Assembly: GCA_918026815.1 (NCBI GenBank)
Contig: CAKJVC010000011.1
Span: 298,767-362,766, forward strand
Source of the DNA: Chalara sp. BL73
Taxonomy: Eukaryota > Ascomycota > Leotiomycetes > Helotiales
Length of the DNA stretch: 64,000 nucleotides
Reading direction: 5' to 3'
The position numbers and the translations under genes were made by a program. The notes beneath the pieces are model-generated. The model ran no database searches and had not been told where the DNA came from. It was given only the letters and a program-made list of their open reading frames with translations. Position 1 is the first letter of the stretch. Every line of letters begins with the position of its first letter. Below are positions 36,637-48,689 of the stretch, one piece after another.

Positions 36637-38765
36637 ATGTCAACACAACCCCCCCATCCTCAGTTATTGAGCAGACCAAACGCAATGGCTGTTTCTCAGT
36701 CAAAGCCCAAATCGGCCTCCAAGGCAAGCAATACCAACAATGCTGGTGCTACAAAAGGAAAGATGCAAATGCACAGACGGTCACGAACAGGTATGTTCTA
36801 TCTCTCCGTGAGACAATCCTCGTCTATGCTCGCCTCGCCTCACTTAGGAGTCGCTTACTGACTTCAACTTCCGAAGGTTGCTACACATGCAGATTACGAA
36901 GAAAAAAGTGCGACGAAGGTTCGCCGTGCTGTACTGCTTGCAAACACCTCGGTCTTCGATGTGAATACAAGAGGCCAATGTGGTGGAGCAACAATGATCA
37001 ACGCCGCCATCAAAAAGACAATATCAAGATGATCATCAAGAGGAAGAAGCTTTCCGAGAAGAGCTCAAATACAACCAACAACGCCCAAGTCATGACGCCT
37101 GGTCCAGACACTCCACCAGGACTTTCGCACTCGTTGCCGACATCCGCAACATTCTCCGATTCACTTGATCGGACGCGATCGGCTTCAATCGACTCTCATT
37201 TATCACTATATGATTTCAACGGTCCGGCTATTGCAGACTATACCGCATACAATGCGCAAATGCATTCGTCCCACTCCCAATATGCTCCAATGTATCAGGA
37301 ATTCTCACCATACGAAATTGATGTTAAGACAGAAAGACAAATGTTTGTAAATGATGTCCCAACTCGCCGCGAATCAACAATCTCGACATTCAGCACATTC
37401 CACCCACCACCACCACCCGAGGCGATGCTTCCTTCTTTCCCAGTCGACAACACTTGGGAAGAATGCTACACCGAGAGGAGAGAGTCTTTGGCAGAAGAGT
37501 CTTTGAACATGAACCTGTTTGATTTTTCGCATGGTCCGCCTGCGTCCGTTCGTCAAGTCGCAATTGAGCTTGACGAGGGCGACCAAAGACTTCTTGATCA
37601 TTTTATCTCGGATGTGCTGCCAACGGTTTTCCCAATTCTCGAGACAAACCAACATGGATCTGCGAGAACCGACTATGTTCTCCCCGCACTCCAAAGCAAC
37701 AAATGCTACCTGCACTGTTGTTTGAGCATCTCAGCACAACACTTTAAAGCCACCATGAACATTGAAGGAGATCACATCGACAACGATATCATGCGCCACC
37801 GATATGCTACAATTTCTGAACTTTGTGAAGCGCTCAATCGCGATACCGACCATCTGGCCATATTAGAGGCGACTCTGGGCATGATATTCTTTCAGTGCTC
37901 TGTTGGCCGATTTGATGATTCTCTTCCCGATATTCCATGGCACCAGCATTTCCAAGCTGCGATATCGCTTGTCCAGAAGCTTGAGCTGAGTCGACTGGTT
38001 ACAGAATCACATGATCTCAAGTACTTCAACATGACGCTCACCTCATGGATCGATATTCTTGGTTCTACTATCCAAGGTCGTGCTCCAACCTTTGCTCACA
38101 CCTACCGCGAGAAGCACCTTTCCACTACCAATTCCTCTCTTGGACTTCGCGAGTTGATGGGATGTGACGACCGCGTCATGTACCTGATCTCTGAGATTGC
38201 TTGCTTAGAAGCCCTGAAGAAGGATGGAATGGACGACATCCAGCTATGCCAACATGTTCATGCTCTAGGTGATCAAATCGGTTTGACTGAGATCGGCGAA
38301 GCTGGACCAAAGATACCATTCAATGTCAACGGTGTTCTCAGCCCAAAGCAATTGAGCAAAAACATGACAGCTGCTTTCCGTTTGGCTGCTCGGATCTATC
38401 TCTGCAGTCTCGTTCCAGGTTTCACTCCTAGCCAAGCTAGCTGTGTCGGTCTCGTGGAGAAGCTTACTCAAGTTCTTGAGTTCATCCCCTCGGGTCCTCA
38501 CGGATACGACCGAAGTCTCGTGTGGGTATACCTCATCGGTGGATCGGTCAGCACCGCCGGCTCCTCATTCCGCACCTTCTTCAATGAGCGCTTAATGGGT
38601 CTCGGGGATCTCGCGGATGTTGGTAGCTTTGGCCGCGTTGCCTGTCTGTTGAAGGAGGTATGGAGTCATGTCGATGGGCAATTCAGTCCTGGTGGAGGTG
38701 AGGCACATTACATTTCCTGGCGAGATGTGATGCAGATGAAGGGCTGGGATTTCTTGTTGATCTAG
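36637..38765 (+). CDS. Zn2Cys6 fungal transcription factor
   Basis: Sequence-specific nuclear regulator. Exons 36637..36790 and 36877..38765 (680 aa); the intron splits a Gly codon just before the zinc cluster. The binuclear cluster at about residues 53-80 has six cysteines in the spacing C-x2-C-x6-C-x6-C-x2-C-x6-C (GCYTCRLRRKKCDEG, then CTACKHLGLRCEYKRP). It is followed by a basic linker containing MWWSNN and a Lys-rich stretch, a feature shared with one fungal subfamily. A Ser/Thr/Pro-rich middle region with acidic patches precedes a C-terminal helical region (from about 300) of the 'fungal-specific transcription factor' type, beginning near DEGDQRLLDHFISDVLPTVF. The target genes are not evident; no biosynthetic cluster adjoins it. 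The start is the first ATG of the frame that splices into the cluster. Upstream sequence in the second-exon frame is intron and leader. Confidence 0.9.
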
Positions 38766-40734
38766 AGTCCTAGCTGGCAGCCTTTGACTGGCTTAAAGGT
38801 TCCAAACTTCATGCTGTCATGCGCCATATGCATGACCTTCACTTCTCCAAGGACGTCGAGCGCCCACGACAGTGTCCAAGAGACTATCGATTCAAGAATT
38901 GGGAATTATATAAAGGTTGCTGCAAAGCATTGGGTTTGGGAGCATTTGGTTTTTATGGAACGATACTTAATGAGGGAAATAGGATCACTAGATCCGAAAA
39001 CATGAGAGATAGGACGATTTCATCAGATGATGATAAATATTGGATTTCCTTTGTTCAACATTGACGCGATAATTGGGAGCAAGCGTCTGGCACATACCCC
39101 GGGTTTGGCGTTTTGGAATGGAATGGGAGGGATAGCATGGAAGGATTGGGCATTTATGAGCGTGGTACCTAGAAGGGCCAAAAAGGCTGGTGTCTAGCAC
39201 ACGATACGTTCTATGGAAGGGAAAAGGCGTCTCGAGGATTCTGAGAAGAGAGGCGTCATGAAGGGATGAGGAAGGTTGAGCGCTGCTCCCTCCCGAGAGG
39301 ACCGAGTTTAGAGTAATTAGGGATCATCAAGCTGGCCATCTTGTGTGCAAGCACGGTTTGGCCGGCCTGATAGAAACAATTAAAATCATCAAAATTATTT
39401 GTTCTGTCTATGAAGCTTTTGTTGTGACGTTCGATATCCTGATTGCAAGATTCTAATCCTTCCGAGAATTACACTTCAATTACCATTCCACAACCTCAAA
39501 CCCATACAGCTACATGCCTTCTTTCTTTGTTGCGCATCGCATCGGAGAGCAACGGACACTAACGGTAGCGGTCGCCGGATCATCAGTAATCTCTTTTATC
39601 TTTTTATCGTCGTCGCCACACACTTATCGTCGTTGGCATGACTCTTGGACACTTCGTACCACTTTTCCGCGCCGGGAGTAGGGCTTCCTTGCGGCGAAAA
39701 GCGGCCCGCGGCCGTTTTTTCGACATGCAACAAAATATGGCCAGCTTTTCCTTGGTGGTCTGGGATACAGGGGATTGGGAGAGCTAGAACAGCTGATCTT
39801 GCGACAACTTGTGGGCATCATCGGGCGGGATCCACTTGATGGGGAGTCATAATGAAAGTTGAAATAGCGGTGGCTGGGAGGATAAGGCGGGTTCAGGTTC
39901 ATGTGATTACCAGCCCTGTAACCTTTCTCACCGTTCTCTCGGGCGGGCCAATGTGGTGGCCTCACCGACAATCGCATGTCCCCTGGTCTCCAAATCCAAC
40001 CAGCATGGAAGGCGAAATTCGGGCAGCAATTCGTTCACGATGGGCATTTGCTTGACCTCCCGTGTAGAGAATCATTGACTCACATGATCTCAGAGCTTTA
40101 GCGTCGCCTCATTTTATTTAGAGGCCCAATCGCGCGTCAAGCTGGCGGCAAATTGACGAGAGCCAATCGGCTCCCCTTCGCCAGGGTTTCATGTTTCCCA
40201 ACTACTTGTCTCCGGTTCAGCTCCCAGCGCTTCACAACCTCTGGATTCCCAAATACATCGCCGTTAAGAGACTGCACTGCCACAGCTAGACCTGTTCATG
40301 AACCCAAAGCCTATGGTTATGTTGGCCCCTGGAGCCGCTGGCTGTAGCTATTCTGGATATGCGAGGTTATTCGAAGACAGCGCTCAAAGACTACCATTGC
40401 TACACTGTGCCAGACCATGACGAAAGGTAAGAGACAAAGAAGCATCTTCCAGTGCTATGAAATATGACTGGGTTTATCGCCGCCTCAGTCCTCGGGGACT
40501 CGAAACTTTTTGTTTGTTTCGTTTGACAATTAATGTTTCTTTGTCGTGGTGATCATCCATATATCCAAGTCTTCTAGTCATTGCCTTTGCTCAAGATTGC
40601 TTGTATCTGATCTGTTTTCACTGTGTCATATTTTACGCCTAAATTTCCTCAATATATCTATTGTCACCAAAATTTATCCTTTTAAAGTAGAAGGATTCAG
40701 GCAGTTTCAAAACAGCTAGGAAGCGAGCTTCAGT
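38766..40734. other. Intergenic; 3' flank of TF gene and promoter of membrane-protein gene
   Basis: 1.97 kb with no recognisable coding sequence. A Pro/Arg/Ser-rich minus-strand frame at 39624-39977 has no motif I recognise. Confidence 0.55.
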
Positions 40735-42025
40735 ATGAAGGCGCTGAAACAATCGACATATTTCCTCCTTGGAGTGGTCGCAACAGCAAGCGCAGCTTCA
40801 CGCAACATTTTAGAGAGGCAGTCAACTTGCGGCGCGGTCGGGTTCTCACAATGTTCTCAAGCTGGGCTACCGTCCAATTTCTGTTGTGGTTCAGGTCAAA
40901 GCTGCATACTGCTTGCCGCGAATACGACGATACTATGCTGTCCAGAAGGAAGTACTTGCGTAACGATACAGCCCATTCCCTGCGATCTCTCCAAGCAGAA
41001 CGCAACACAGTTTCCTGAAGCTGTGGTCAAGACGACAGCGCTTACAGGAACGATGGCAAAGTGCGGGGGTGCCTGTTGTCCTTTCGGATATAGTTGTAAT
41101 GGGGAAAATAACTGCGTGAGGAATTCGGATCAGTCACAAGCACCGGCAGCTTCATCCTCTAGCGTTTCACCCACATCAAAACCTTCATCTTCCCCTTCGG
41201 CCTCCCGTGCTACAGCCTCAGCGACTAGTCAGGCGAGCACCACACCTGCAAGCCAGAGTTCAGGAACATCTTCCTCAACTCCCCTACCGGTTTCTGCTTC
41301 CTGTGACAAGTTCCCAGTAGGCGCAATCCTCGTAGGCTTCTTCTCTGGACTTGTAGCCGGAATCCTCCTAACCGTTGCCAGCGTCTGCCTGCTTGGAGCT
41401 CGTAGGCGTCGCGCAGCTCGACGAGAGTCAAATTCCTCCTTTGGCAACATCTCCGACCCACAGCCTGTCCCCGATTACAATAACCGTACAGATTTCCTGC
41501 GCAAACCCCCCACCACACCCTCTACAACCGCGGCAGGATCTGCGCAAGGCACCGTACAGCGCGTCAAGAGCTTATTCCGGAAAAGCAATAGCACAATGGG
41601 AAGCTCGCGCACACCAGTCATCCCAGCGATGAGCCAGAACGGACGCAGTCTCTCAAGTCGTGGACGTAGCGATGCTAGTGGACCACCGCGCACTCCGCCC
41701 ATGCAGAGGCAGCCGAGCTATGAGGACATCAATATTTTTGTGGATAACGACACGGCAAGCGCGTCGAGGGAGAGGATACCGCGCGGTCAGCATACGTATT
41801 TGACACCTGTGCAACCTTTGAATTTGAATGGGAAGAAAAGGGAGGAGCGGCAGACGACGTTTACTGATATGATAGAGCGGAGTATGAACGAACAGAGTAC
41901 GTTGGCGGGATTACCGAAGGGCCAACGTAAGTTCTCCGTATTGATGGCCGAATCTCGCTAATAGTTTTCTAGCATATGTTTATCATGGACGAGCCAACTC
42001 CAATGCATCGATACGGCGAACATAA
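40735..42025 (+). CDS. Cys-rich secreted-domain, single-pass membrane protein
   Basis: Probable cell-surface protein of unknown role with the layout of fungal wall sensors. A signal peptide (MKALKQSTYFLLGVVATASA) is followed by a Cys-rich ectodomain (about residues 30-125) with granulin-like CC motifs (NFCCGSGQSC, LCCPEGSTC, ACCPFGYSC). Then comes a Ser/Thr-rich stalk (about 130-185), one membrane segment (VGAILVGFFSGLVAGILLTV), a basic stop-transfer cluster (RRRRAARR) and a cytosolic tail of about 180 residues rich in Ser/Thr/Pro/Arg. I prefer a spliced end (exons 40735..41926 and 41973..42025, 414 aa), because the donor is a perfect GTAAGT and the 46-nt intron has a CTAAT branch site and TTTTCTAG acceptor. 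If the intron is retained the protein ends at 41961 (408 aa). Resembles Wsc/Mid2-type proteins only in layout. Confidence 0.8.
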
Positions 42026-42830
42026 TACAGTAGAGATAAAGTTATGAAATGGGAGGCGTTTTTGATCGTGTGGGTTTATTGCATGGTGTTTGGAGCCGGT
42101 ATACCACTTGTATTGATTTTGCCTTTTGGCTTTTCGTATTGTTTATACAGTGCATAGATATATACCTATGCAGATATTTATAAAGTGTGCCAAGCCGGCT
42201 GTTTCAGCTATTTTTTGGACTTGTGCAGCCTAGTCTTGCTGTGAAGGTTCATATTTCAACGCTTTTGAAGGTATCGATCCCCTTGGTGTTCATAGTCATC
42301 GCTTTGAAGCTGCACCTGGCAGGTCTTTGGGTCGATACGCCGTTGCAAATGGCTGACCCGTGTGATGTCGAAGATGGATGTCGTGGACTATTAAACAAGG
42401 AGCAAAATCCTTTTTCTCTTTAACAATATAACAAGAGACGTAAGTTGGACCCTGCCATTCGGCGGCCAGCAGCAGAAAGACTTTATGTTCACAGGATACC
42501 AACAATCCCAACAAACATCCTGTTACACCACGCCCAACCCACGCTCGTCTACAAGTTCATAACACCAAACCACCAACTCGAAACAAGGATAACTTTATTT
42601 CTAGGTACCCTCCCAAAAACCACGGACCTAATAACCGAGTTTTAAATAAATGGGTGTTTCCAACCAACATCTATTTTCGGTTGACTGTAAGTATCCAATG
42701 AAGCGCCCGAGAAAATCTCACTGAGATCTCCCAGCCCCCTGTCATCACCGCATTATTTAAGTTATAATACCTGAGAGTCCCTCGAAGTCTCATTATTCAA
42801 ACACTCTTTGTCTTCACAATAATATCAGCA
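42026..42830. other. Intergenic region
   Basis: 805 bp without a recognisable gene; transition from the core block to the accessory block. Confidence 0.5.
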
Positions 42831-44015
42831 GTGGAACCAATTTCAACCTTCTCGTCTGATCTCAATCTCGTCTCCGGTCTCCGTGTTACACCCTCTTATA
42901 TCGTGGTGCCCAGCCAGAGACATGGCACCTTAGCCCTCAATCATTCAGGTGAACTGGATCATAAAACTAAGACCGGCAAAGTAGCCATCGGCACCATATG
43001 CCGGAAGTACATTTATATCGCTGTATACGAATGGAAGGAGTCGCATGTGTTGGGCATTCGAGTTTTCGATCTAAATCAGAAGTAAACACGCAAGACCCAT
43101 CTATTCCGAGATATAACTAGCCAACATAAAGTGAAAGAGAGGAGGAACGAATACTTACAGCCCTCGATGGGGGACAACCATACATGGTCCCTGCTCGTAT
43201 TCAGAGAGGACGCCAAATTGTTGGCAGCAGGGACTCACCATGGCGAGATTATGGTCTGGGATCTTGACTCCAAAGATTCCACTCCCAGCAAGATACTGCC
43301 AGCCTGCACAGGCATCGCTCTCACCTTCGCAATTCACGACGGAAAACTCATCTCCAGTATTGAAGGCGGGACCATTCAAATCTAGGATCTAATCACGGGG
43401 ACTTGCCTGCATACCCTCCAAGGGCATTCGAATTGGGTCATAGAAGTTCAGTTCGAACAGGATGGCAGGATGGCAACTTCCGATGCCAGCGGGCTGACTA
43501 GGGTGTGGAGTCTCAAAGATGGGTGAGTCCAGCGGAAAAAAGAGAGTCTGTGGGTTCCTAAGCGTGTTAGTTGGCATAGCTCATCCATCGCTCATCCATC
43601 GACACTCTTGACAAGATATAGTCGGAGAGTCACCCGAGACTTCCTTGAAAGAGGACCGTTTTGCATCTGGAATCGAGCAACATGGGCCTCTGAACGAAGT
43701 GTTCCAGCCTCTGGCATAAGCTATGCCCAAGCCATCTGGACCAGGGATGGGAGTACTATCGTGACTTCTGGGTTTGACACGGAGGGCACTCTTCAGATGT
43801 GGGACTTGGAGCGCAACGATGAACAACCGCTTTTAAAAGTTCCCGTATTCGGATGGGTATGGTATCTGAAGAGCGTTGATAATGAGGCTGCGGTATTGTC
43901 ACGGCCTGCCGTTCCTATAGAGTATTTGAGCCGCATGGCCGTTGAACATAAGTTTAAAGTTGAGAGCTGGGATATAGATGCTATGGTTAAGGCGGCAAAG
44001 AAATCTTTGAAATAA
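42831..44015 (+). pseudogene. WD40-repeat protein, interrupted by a nonsense codon
   Basis: Remnant of a beta-propeller protein. WD-type repeats are seen in GEIMVWDLDSKD, in the stretch around 43370-43420, in SGLTRVWSLKDG and in GTLQMWDLERND. One intron is clear (43523..43621, GT-AG). At 43384 a TAG stands exactly where the Trp of a W-D dipeptide is expected, with the repeat continuing in frame after it (DLITGTCLHTLQGHSNWV). The change TGG to TAG fits a single G-to-A transition. No in-frame ATG is seen at the 5' end: the first recognisable segment begins at a GTG, so an upstream exon or the start is missing. The C-terminal part ends normally with a Lys-rich tail. I could not find a clean splice joining the part before 43090 to the rest. 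Possibly a fragment of a larger STAND/WD protein. Confidence 0.65.
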
Positions 44016-45034
44016 ATCTTTTGAGATGGAAATTTATGTTTTTCTTTTATAAGGGGGTTTTGTGAACGGCTGCGATTTCCAACTTCAATTAAACCCATTA
44101 TAAATTCTCGCTGCGTCTACTTTTAATTTTTTTAATTTTTATTTACGTAGCTTGGCTATTTAATTGTAGCTTTGACTACTTAGTCCCTGTAAGGTTCTGG
44201 AGTGGTGTTGGCACAAATCAGCTCCTATTGATAACCTCCTACTTATGCCTTTTGTACCCCTGGCGACCCTTTACATGCCAAAACCTAAGGCTTTTACCGA
44301 GCCCCTTATTGCCCCTTAGCACGTGACAGCCCAGCGCCTGACATTATTATAGCAACAATTATCCAAACAACGGCTTATTTTCTACTTGGAGGTCGCAAAG
44401 ATTTTTAGCGTCTTTTCTAGCTATACTATCGGTGTCACGAACTTAGCTACGTGACTTTCTAAGCCGCACCACCCAAGAGACATTTCATTGGCTCGGTTAG
44501 TTAAAGCCGGGCTCTAGTCACGTGATATATCATCTTTATATACGAGCGCTACAAGCATCAGCTACACCTTTCCTCCCTAGTTTAGAGTCCTCGTATTAGA
44601 GACCTTACGAACAGCTGCTATACGCGCCCGTATTTGGAATCGTGACAGCTCGCGCTTGCTTTCAACTATATATTGAAAGCGCTGCGCGTTCCAAATACTT
44701 TGTACATTAAGACAAAAACGGCAAGCACGACGATACTACTCCAATCTTCTCAGAATTTAACAGCATGTAAATTGAAAATTGATGCGTGTAACGTTCAATT
44801 ACATAATCAACCGTCGCTAACAATATAGTCACTACAGAAGTCAAGGAGAATCGCTGATTTCGTCTTATATCCGATAATACTGAAAGACTCTGACCTGACA
44901 CCGAAGCACAAATCTCGCAGCATAGTTACTCAAAATACCTAGCACGACAGTTACTTTATTCCCGATATCCGAAGACGTAGATATCATTGTCGCGGCTTAG
45001 AGGTACTTGCCGGTGATGATATGAATGCGGAATT
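44016..45034. other. AT-rich accessory intergenic DNA
   Basis: No gene recognised. Contains T-rich runs at 44122-44144, several CACGTG/ACGTGA boxes (around 44321, 44450, 44519) and a large stem-loop at 44630-44698. Probably decayed repeat DNA. Confidence 0.5.
44630..44698. repeat. 69-bp interrupted palindrome (stem-loop)
   Basis: Three nested complementary arm pairs: GTATTTGGAA (44630-44639) with TTCCAAATAC (44689-44698); CGCGC (44651-44655) with GCGCG (44684-44688); GCTTTCAA (44658-44665) with TTGAAAGC (44673-44680). The loop is seven bases and the left arm carries an 11-base bulge. It is not a tRNA: no cloverleaf or A/B boxes are seen. Confidence 0.7.
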
Positions 45035-45319
45035 ATGCCTCTTCCGGGATCCCCAGCGTCAACGTGGGACCCAATCAGAGAATTTCGCGCCATTAAAAAC
45101 GAAAGATTGGAGGAGTTCTACAATGACCAGATAAAAATCAAGGTTCGTCAAATATTAGAACAGAGCATATACAAAAAACAGTACTATTAAGAGTACTACC
45201 ATCCTTTGAATATTCCAATAGAGCGCTTGCGGAGTATGATTTGGGAAGCTTGGAATGCAATTCCCGACGACTATATTCAAAACCTTTTCGATTCGTGGTA
45301 CAGACGTGCCAGGCAGTGA
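45035..45319 (+). pseudogene. Tc1/mariner-type transposase relic (C-terminal)
   Basis: A frame broken by one TAA reads DPIREFRAIKNERLEEFY and, after the stop, IERLRSMIWEAWNAIPDDYI and FDSWYRRARQ. This resembles the end of Tc1/mariner transposases, where a D-x-N-P-I-E-x-x-W motif carrying the catalytic Glu is followed by a helix of the type 'EEWxxIPxExIxxLIxSMPRRxxA'. The catalytic DDE residues are not preserved: the P-I-E motif reads P-I-R. Only about 95 codons are left and no terminal inverted repeats were found. The assignment is by motif resemblance only. Confidence 0.45.
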
Positions 45320-46581
45320 TAGATGCCCGAGGAGGGCCTACTAGATACTAGGGCAATATTGAAACGTGTCATTTTCTTACATATTTGGTACAAAGCGGTG
45401 AGATATCCCATCACTTCACTTATTGGTCGATCCCCCTTGTACGGCCTTCTTTGGCATACTCCATTTACAAGGCCAAATGCCCTTTATATAGAGGAAAGGG
45501 GGAGGGGAGGGAGTAAGGAAACCTTTACTTTGGCAAGACCAAATGTAAAATACATGCTGCAAGGGATAAACAGGATTATCGAAAATATTCCGCTCTCAAG
45601 CCACATTCTTTGAGCTTTCGCCTCAAGTGCCGGCCCTGCCTTACTCTTCATCTGCCAATGCATCTAAACTCGGAAATTGAACTCAGTCGGCTTGGACAGC
45701 AAGTCAAAGTCTGAAACATTGATGATAGCCACTGAGAATCGGAATTCTACCACACCGCATGATCATTACGAGGGCTTCGCTGATAGAGGGAAGGCAAATA
45801 TTACACATGTGATCAAGTAACCTTATTAGTAGTATGAGGTTGTACTGCAGCATTCCTGTCCCTCGTCCCCCTCCACGATTTCGCATAAAGGCAAGGCTTG
45901 TCATCTCTCTAACAGTGACTAAAACTCGCACCTCTCCACACGTGGCATGTCTCGAATGGCACTGCATGAGTAGCAGTAACTTATCCTGTTTCATGGGAGT
46001 TGACGTCGAGAAATTAGGTTCCTCAATATTGTTATGCCTTCTGATTGGTCAGTCGGTTGTAAGCAATGTGCATAACTAAAGAGGTCCCTCAATTTTAGGT
46101 TTGGTGGCTTGAAAGCGAGCAAATGTGCTAGTAGTAGGTCTTCCCTGACTTTTTTTAGCCATTATCAAGCAAAGCTACAACCACGAATAAGGGCATCATG
46201 CGTCATTCAAATAACCCTTGTTCTACGGAGTATGCTATCATTCAAGACGTAAAAAAACTTAATTTGCGCCTATTTAGTGCCGGATGTTGTAGAGATGTCG
46301 GCCATCATTGGCACGCAGTGTTCAGGGTCCGCAGTCTCTTCCCTGCTCCCATTTGTGAGAGGAAATTCCAAACCTCGTTTATATTGATCCCAAGCCGAGA
46401 AAATGGATATATATGGCTGGGTTGCTATGGAGGTTTGGAATCCGTTGGATAAACTTACACAAGCCTTTTTATACACATTATTACTTTCCTTTTCAACAAC
46501 CTATTAAACGCGTGGCCAAAACGCACTCCTACAAAACGATATTGTACTACACTCTGTTATCGAAAAAGCGTTTCTCCCACA
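45320..46581. other. Accessory intergenic DNA; promoter of the aldo-keto reductase at right
   Basis: No recognisable gene. The right end is the upstream region of the reductase, with a possible TATA (TTTTTATACAC) near 46466. Confidence 0.5.
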
Positions 46582-47734
46582 ATGGCAGATATCATGACAC
46601 CCGCCCCAGAGCCAGCTACTGAGCTTGGACGACTCCGTATCCTTTCATCTACCGCTGGCATTCGAGTCTCTCCTCTCCAGCTTGGAGCTATGTCCATCGG
46701 AAAATCGTGGTCCCATTTCATGGGAAGCATGGATAAATCCCAATCCTTCGAGCTTCTCGACGCTTTCGTTGCAGCCGGCGGGAACTTCATCGACACAGCC
46801 AACAATTACCAAAACGAAGAATCCGAGATCTGGTTGGGCGAATGGATGGCGGCTCGCAAGAATCGAGACCAGATGGTTATTGCAACCAAGTACACTACCG
46901 AATACCGATCCTGGGAGCTTGGGTTGGGGAAGACACCCAATACATGTGGCAATCATAAAAGGAGCATGTTCATGAGCGTGCGAGATTCGTTGAAGAAGTT
47001 GCAGACGGATTTCATTGACATTTTGTACGTGCATTGGTGGGATCACACCACCTCTATTGAGGAGGTCATGGATAGTCTCCATATCCTTGTCCAGCAAGGA
47101 AAGGTCATGTATCTCGGTATCTCCGACTCTCCAGCTTGGATTGTCAGCGCAGCAAACACCTACGCAAAGGCACATGGAAAAACACCCTTCAGCATATACC
47201 AGGGTCGCTGGAACCTCCTCATGCGTGATTTTTGAGCGCGAGATCATCCCTATGGCCAGGAGCTTTGGCATGGCCCTTGCTCCTTGGGACGTTTTAGGTG
47301 GAGGAAAGTTCAAAAGCAAGAAAGAGATCGACGAGCGAAAGAAGAAGGGTGAAAAGCTTCGTAGTCTCCATGGGAGCGAGCAGACAGATGAGCAGGCGAG
47401 AATCAGCGAGGCGCTCTCTAAAGTCGCTGTTGAGCACGGCATCGATTCAGTCACAGCCGTCGCACTTGCGTACGTCATGTCCAAGACAACGAACGTATTT
47501 CCTCTCGTCGGAGGAAGAAAGGTAGAATATCTGCAAGACAATATTCAGGCCTTGTCGATCAAGCTTACAACAGCGCAAATCGAATACCTAGAAAGCATTA
47601 AACCGCTAGATGTTGGATTCCCGAATAACTTTATTGGTACGGATCCTAGAGTTACTGGTATTTCTCCGCCTTTAACTGCGATTTCTGCGAGAGTTAGCTA
47701 CGTGCCATTCCCGAAGCCAATTGGCCATGAGTAG
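46582..47734 (+). CDS. Aldo-keto reductase (norsolorinic acid reductase-like), one frameshift
   Basis: NADPH-dependent oxidoreductase of the aldo-keto reductase family, closest in feel to fungal aryl-alcohol dehydrogenase/norsolorinic acid reductase proteins. The catalytic tetrad is complete: Asp and Tyr in [11 protein letters not shown], Lys in VIATKYT, His in LYVHWWDH. The C-terminal cofactor region reads [20 protein letters not shown]. The frame is broken at 47230-47235: a run of five T where four would keep the frame. Coding similarity continues uninterrupted in the next frame to a stop at 47734, giving a normal-length protein (about 383 aa) if the run were one T shorter. No intron borders fit at this place. 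Either a sequence error or a very young null allele. No biosynthetic cluster is evident around it. Confidence 0.8.
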
Positions 47735-48356
47735 ACAGCACATAGTGTTATACGAGTAAAATACGACCGTTCTCTTAATCAATGTGAACGATCTGATGGA
47801 ATTGCACACATGCTCAATATTAAATAATTCTTGATTCGTGTTATGTCGGATCCCAAGTTAAGGAACGTATGAGCATTATGCATTGTTGTGACCACCCTAT
47901 CAATCATTCCCGCCATCAACAAGTACTTGCAAACGTACGTAGATATCTTTGTTTCGATTCCACCAATTTTTAAACAGCTTCAAACACGCCACGCTTGAAA
48001 GACTTCGATAGAGTGGTCCAGTTCCTTTCTGGGGCACAGCAGGTGAAATCACCCTTTAGGATGTCCTTCCGAGAGCATGTTTTGGTGCTTGCAGATTGTC
48101 AGTATGCTGGAGGGAGTCTAATAACGCTATTTTGGACTTTCGGTAGGAGCAAATGTTAGACGGATCAGGTCTAATGATCTAATCTAGTCTAATGGAGAGG
48201 CTCCGGACGGAGTGACAAGGCAGTCACACTTCGGCTTGTCGATCTTATGACTGAAAACAGCGATTGTAGTAGTGGCTGCGCTGTTTCCATCCTCAAATAC
48301 GCAATCAAAGAAGGTATAGATAAGTAGATGATCCCGCATATCCTTCCTTCTAGGAC
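47735..48356. other. Intergenic region left of the retrotransposon
   Basis: 622 bp without a recognisable gene. Confidence 0.5.
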
Positions 48357-48526
48357 TGTTTGTACGTAGATTAGTTATTGAATGGGGGACAGGTCATGTG
48401 ACACCGTCACATGACCCTGGAAGGGGCATATCCTCATTCCTCCATTCAACCTTCAACAATCAATCACATTCAACCTAAGCAATCCACGTAAAGACGTGGT
48501 GTTGCCACAGGTAGAGTGATCCGACA
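48357..48526 (+). repeat. 5' LTR of the Copia element
   Basis: 170 bp, TG...CA ends. Contains a perfect inverted repeat with 11-base arms and a 3-base spacer (48392-48416, core GTCATGTGAC). It should hold the promoter of the element. Confidence 0.95.
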
Positions 48527-48689
48527 CTGATCAGTTAGATCTTTCAGATCAGAATATCGAACTCGAATCAATTCAATTCAACTACAACCTATCCCTTGAT
48601 CCTTGATCCTTGTGACGCTACACCGGATCTGCAACCTTATTTGCTTCGAACCAATCCCCAAACCGAACTGTACGCGTACTTAGCTAATT

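Noticed and set aside
43350..43384. Short intron ending at the TAG in the WD40 gene (CTAG acceptor)
   Set aside because: The only GT donor close enough would give about 32 nt, too short, and the WD repeat alignment runs straight through the site.
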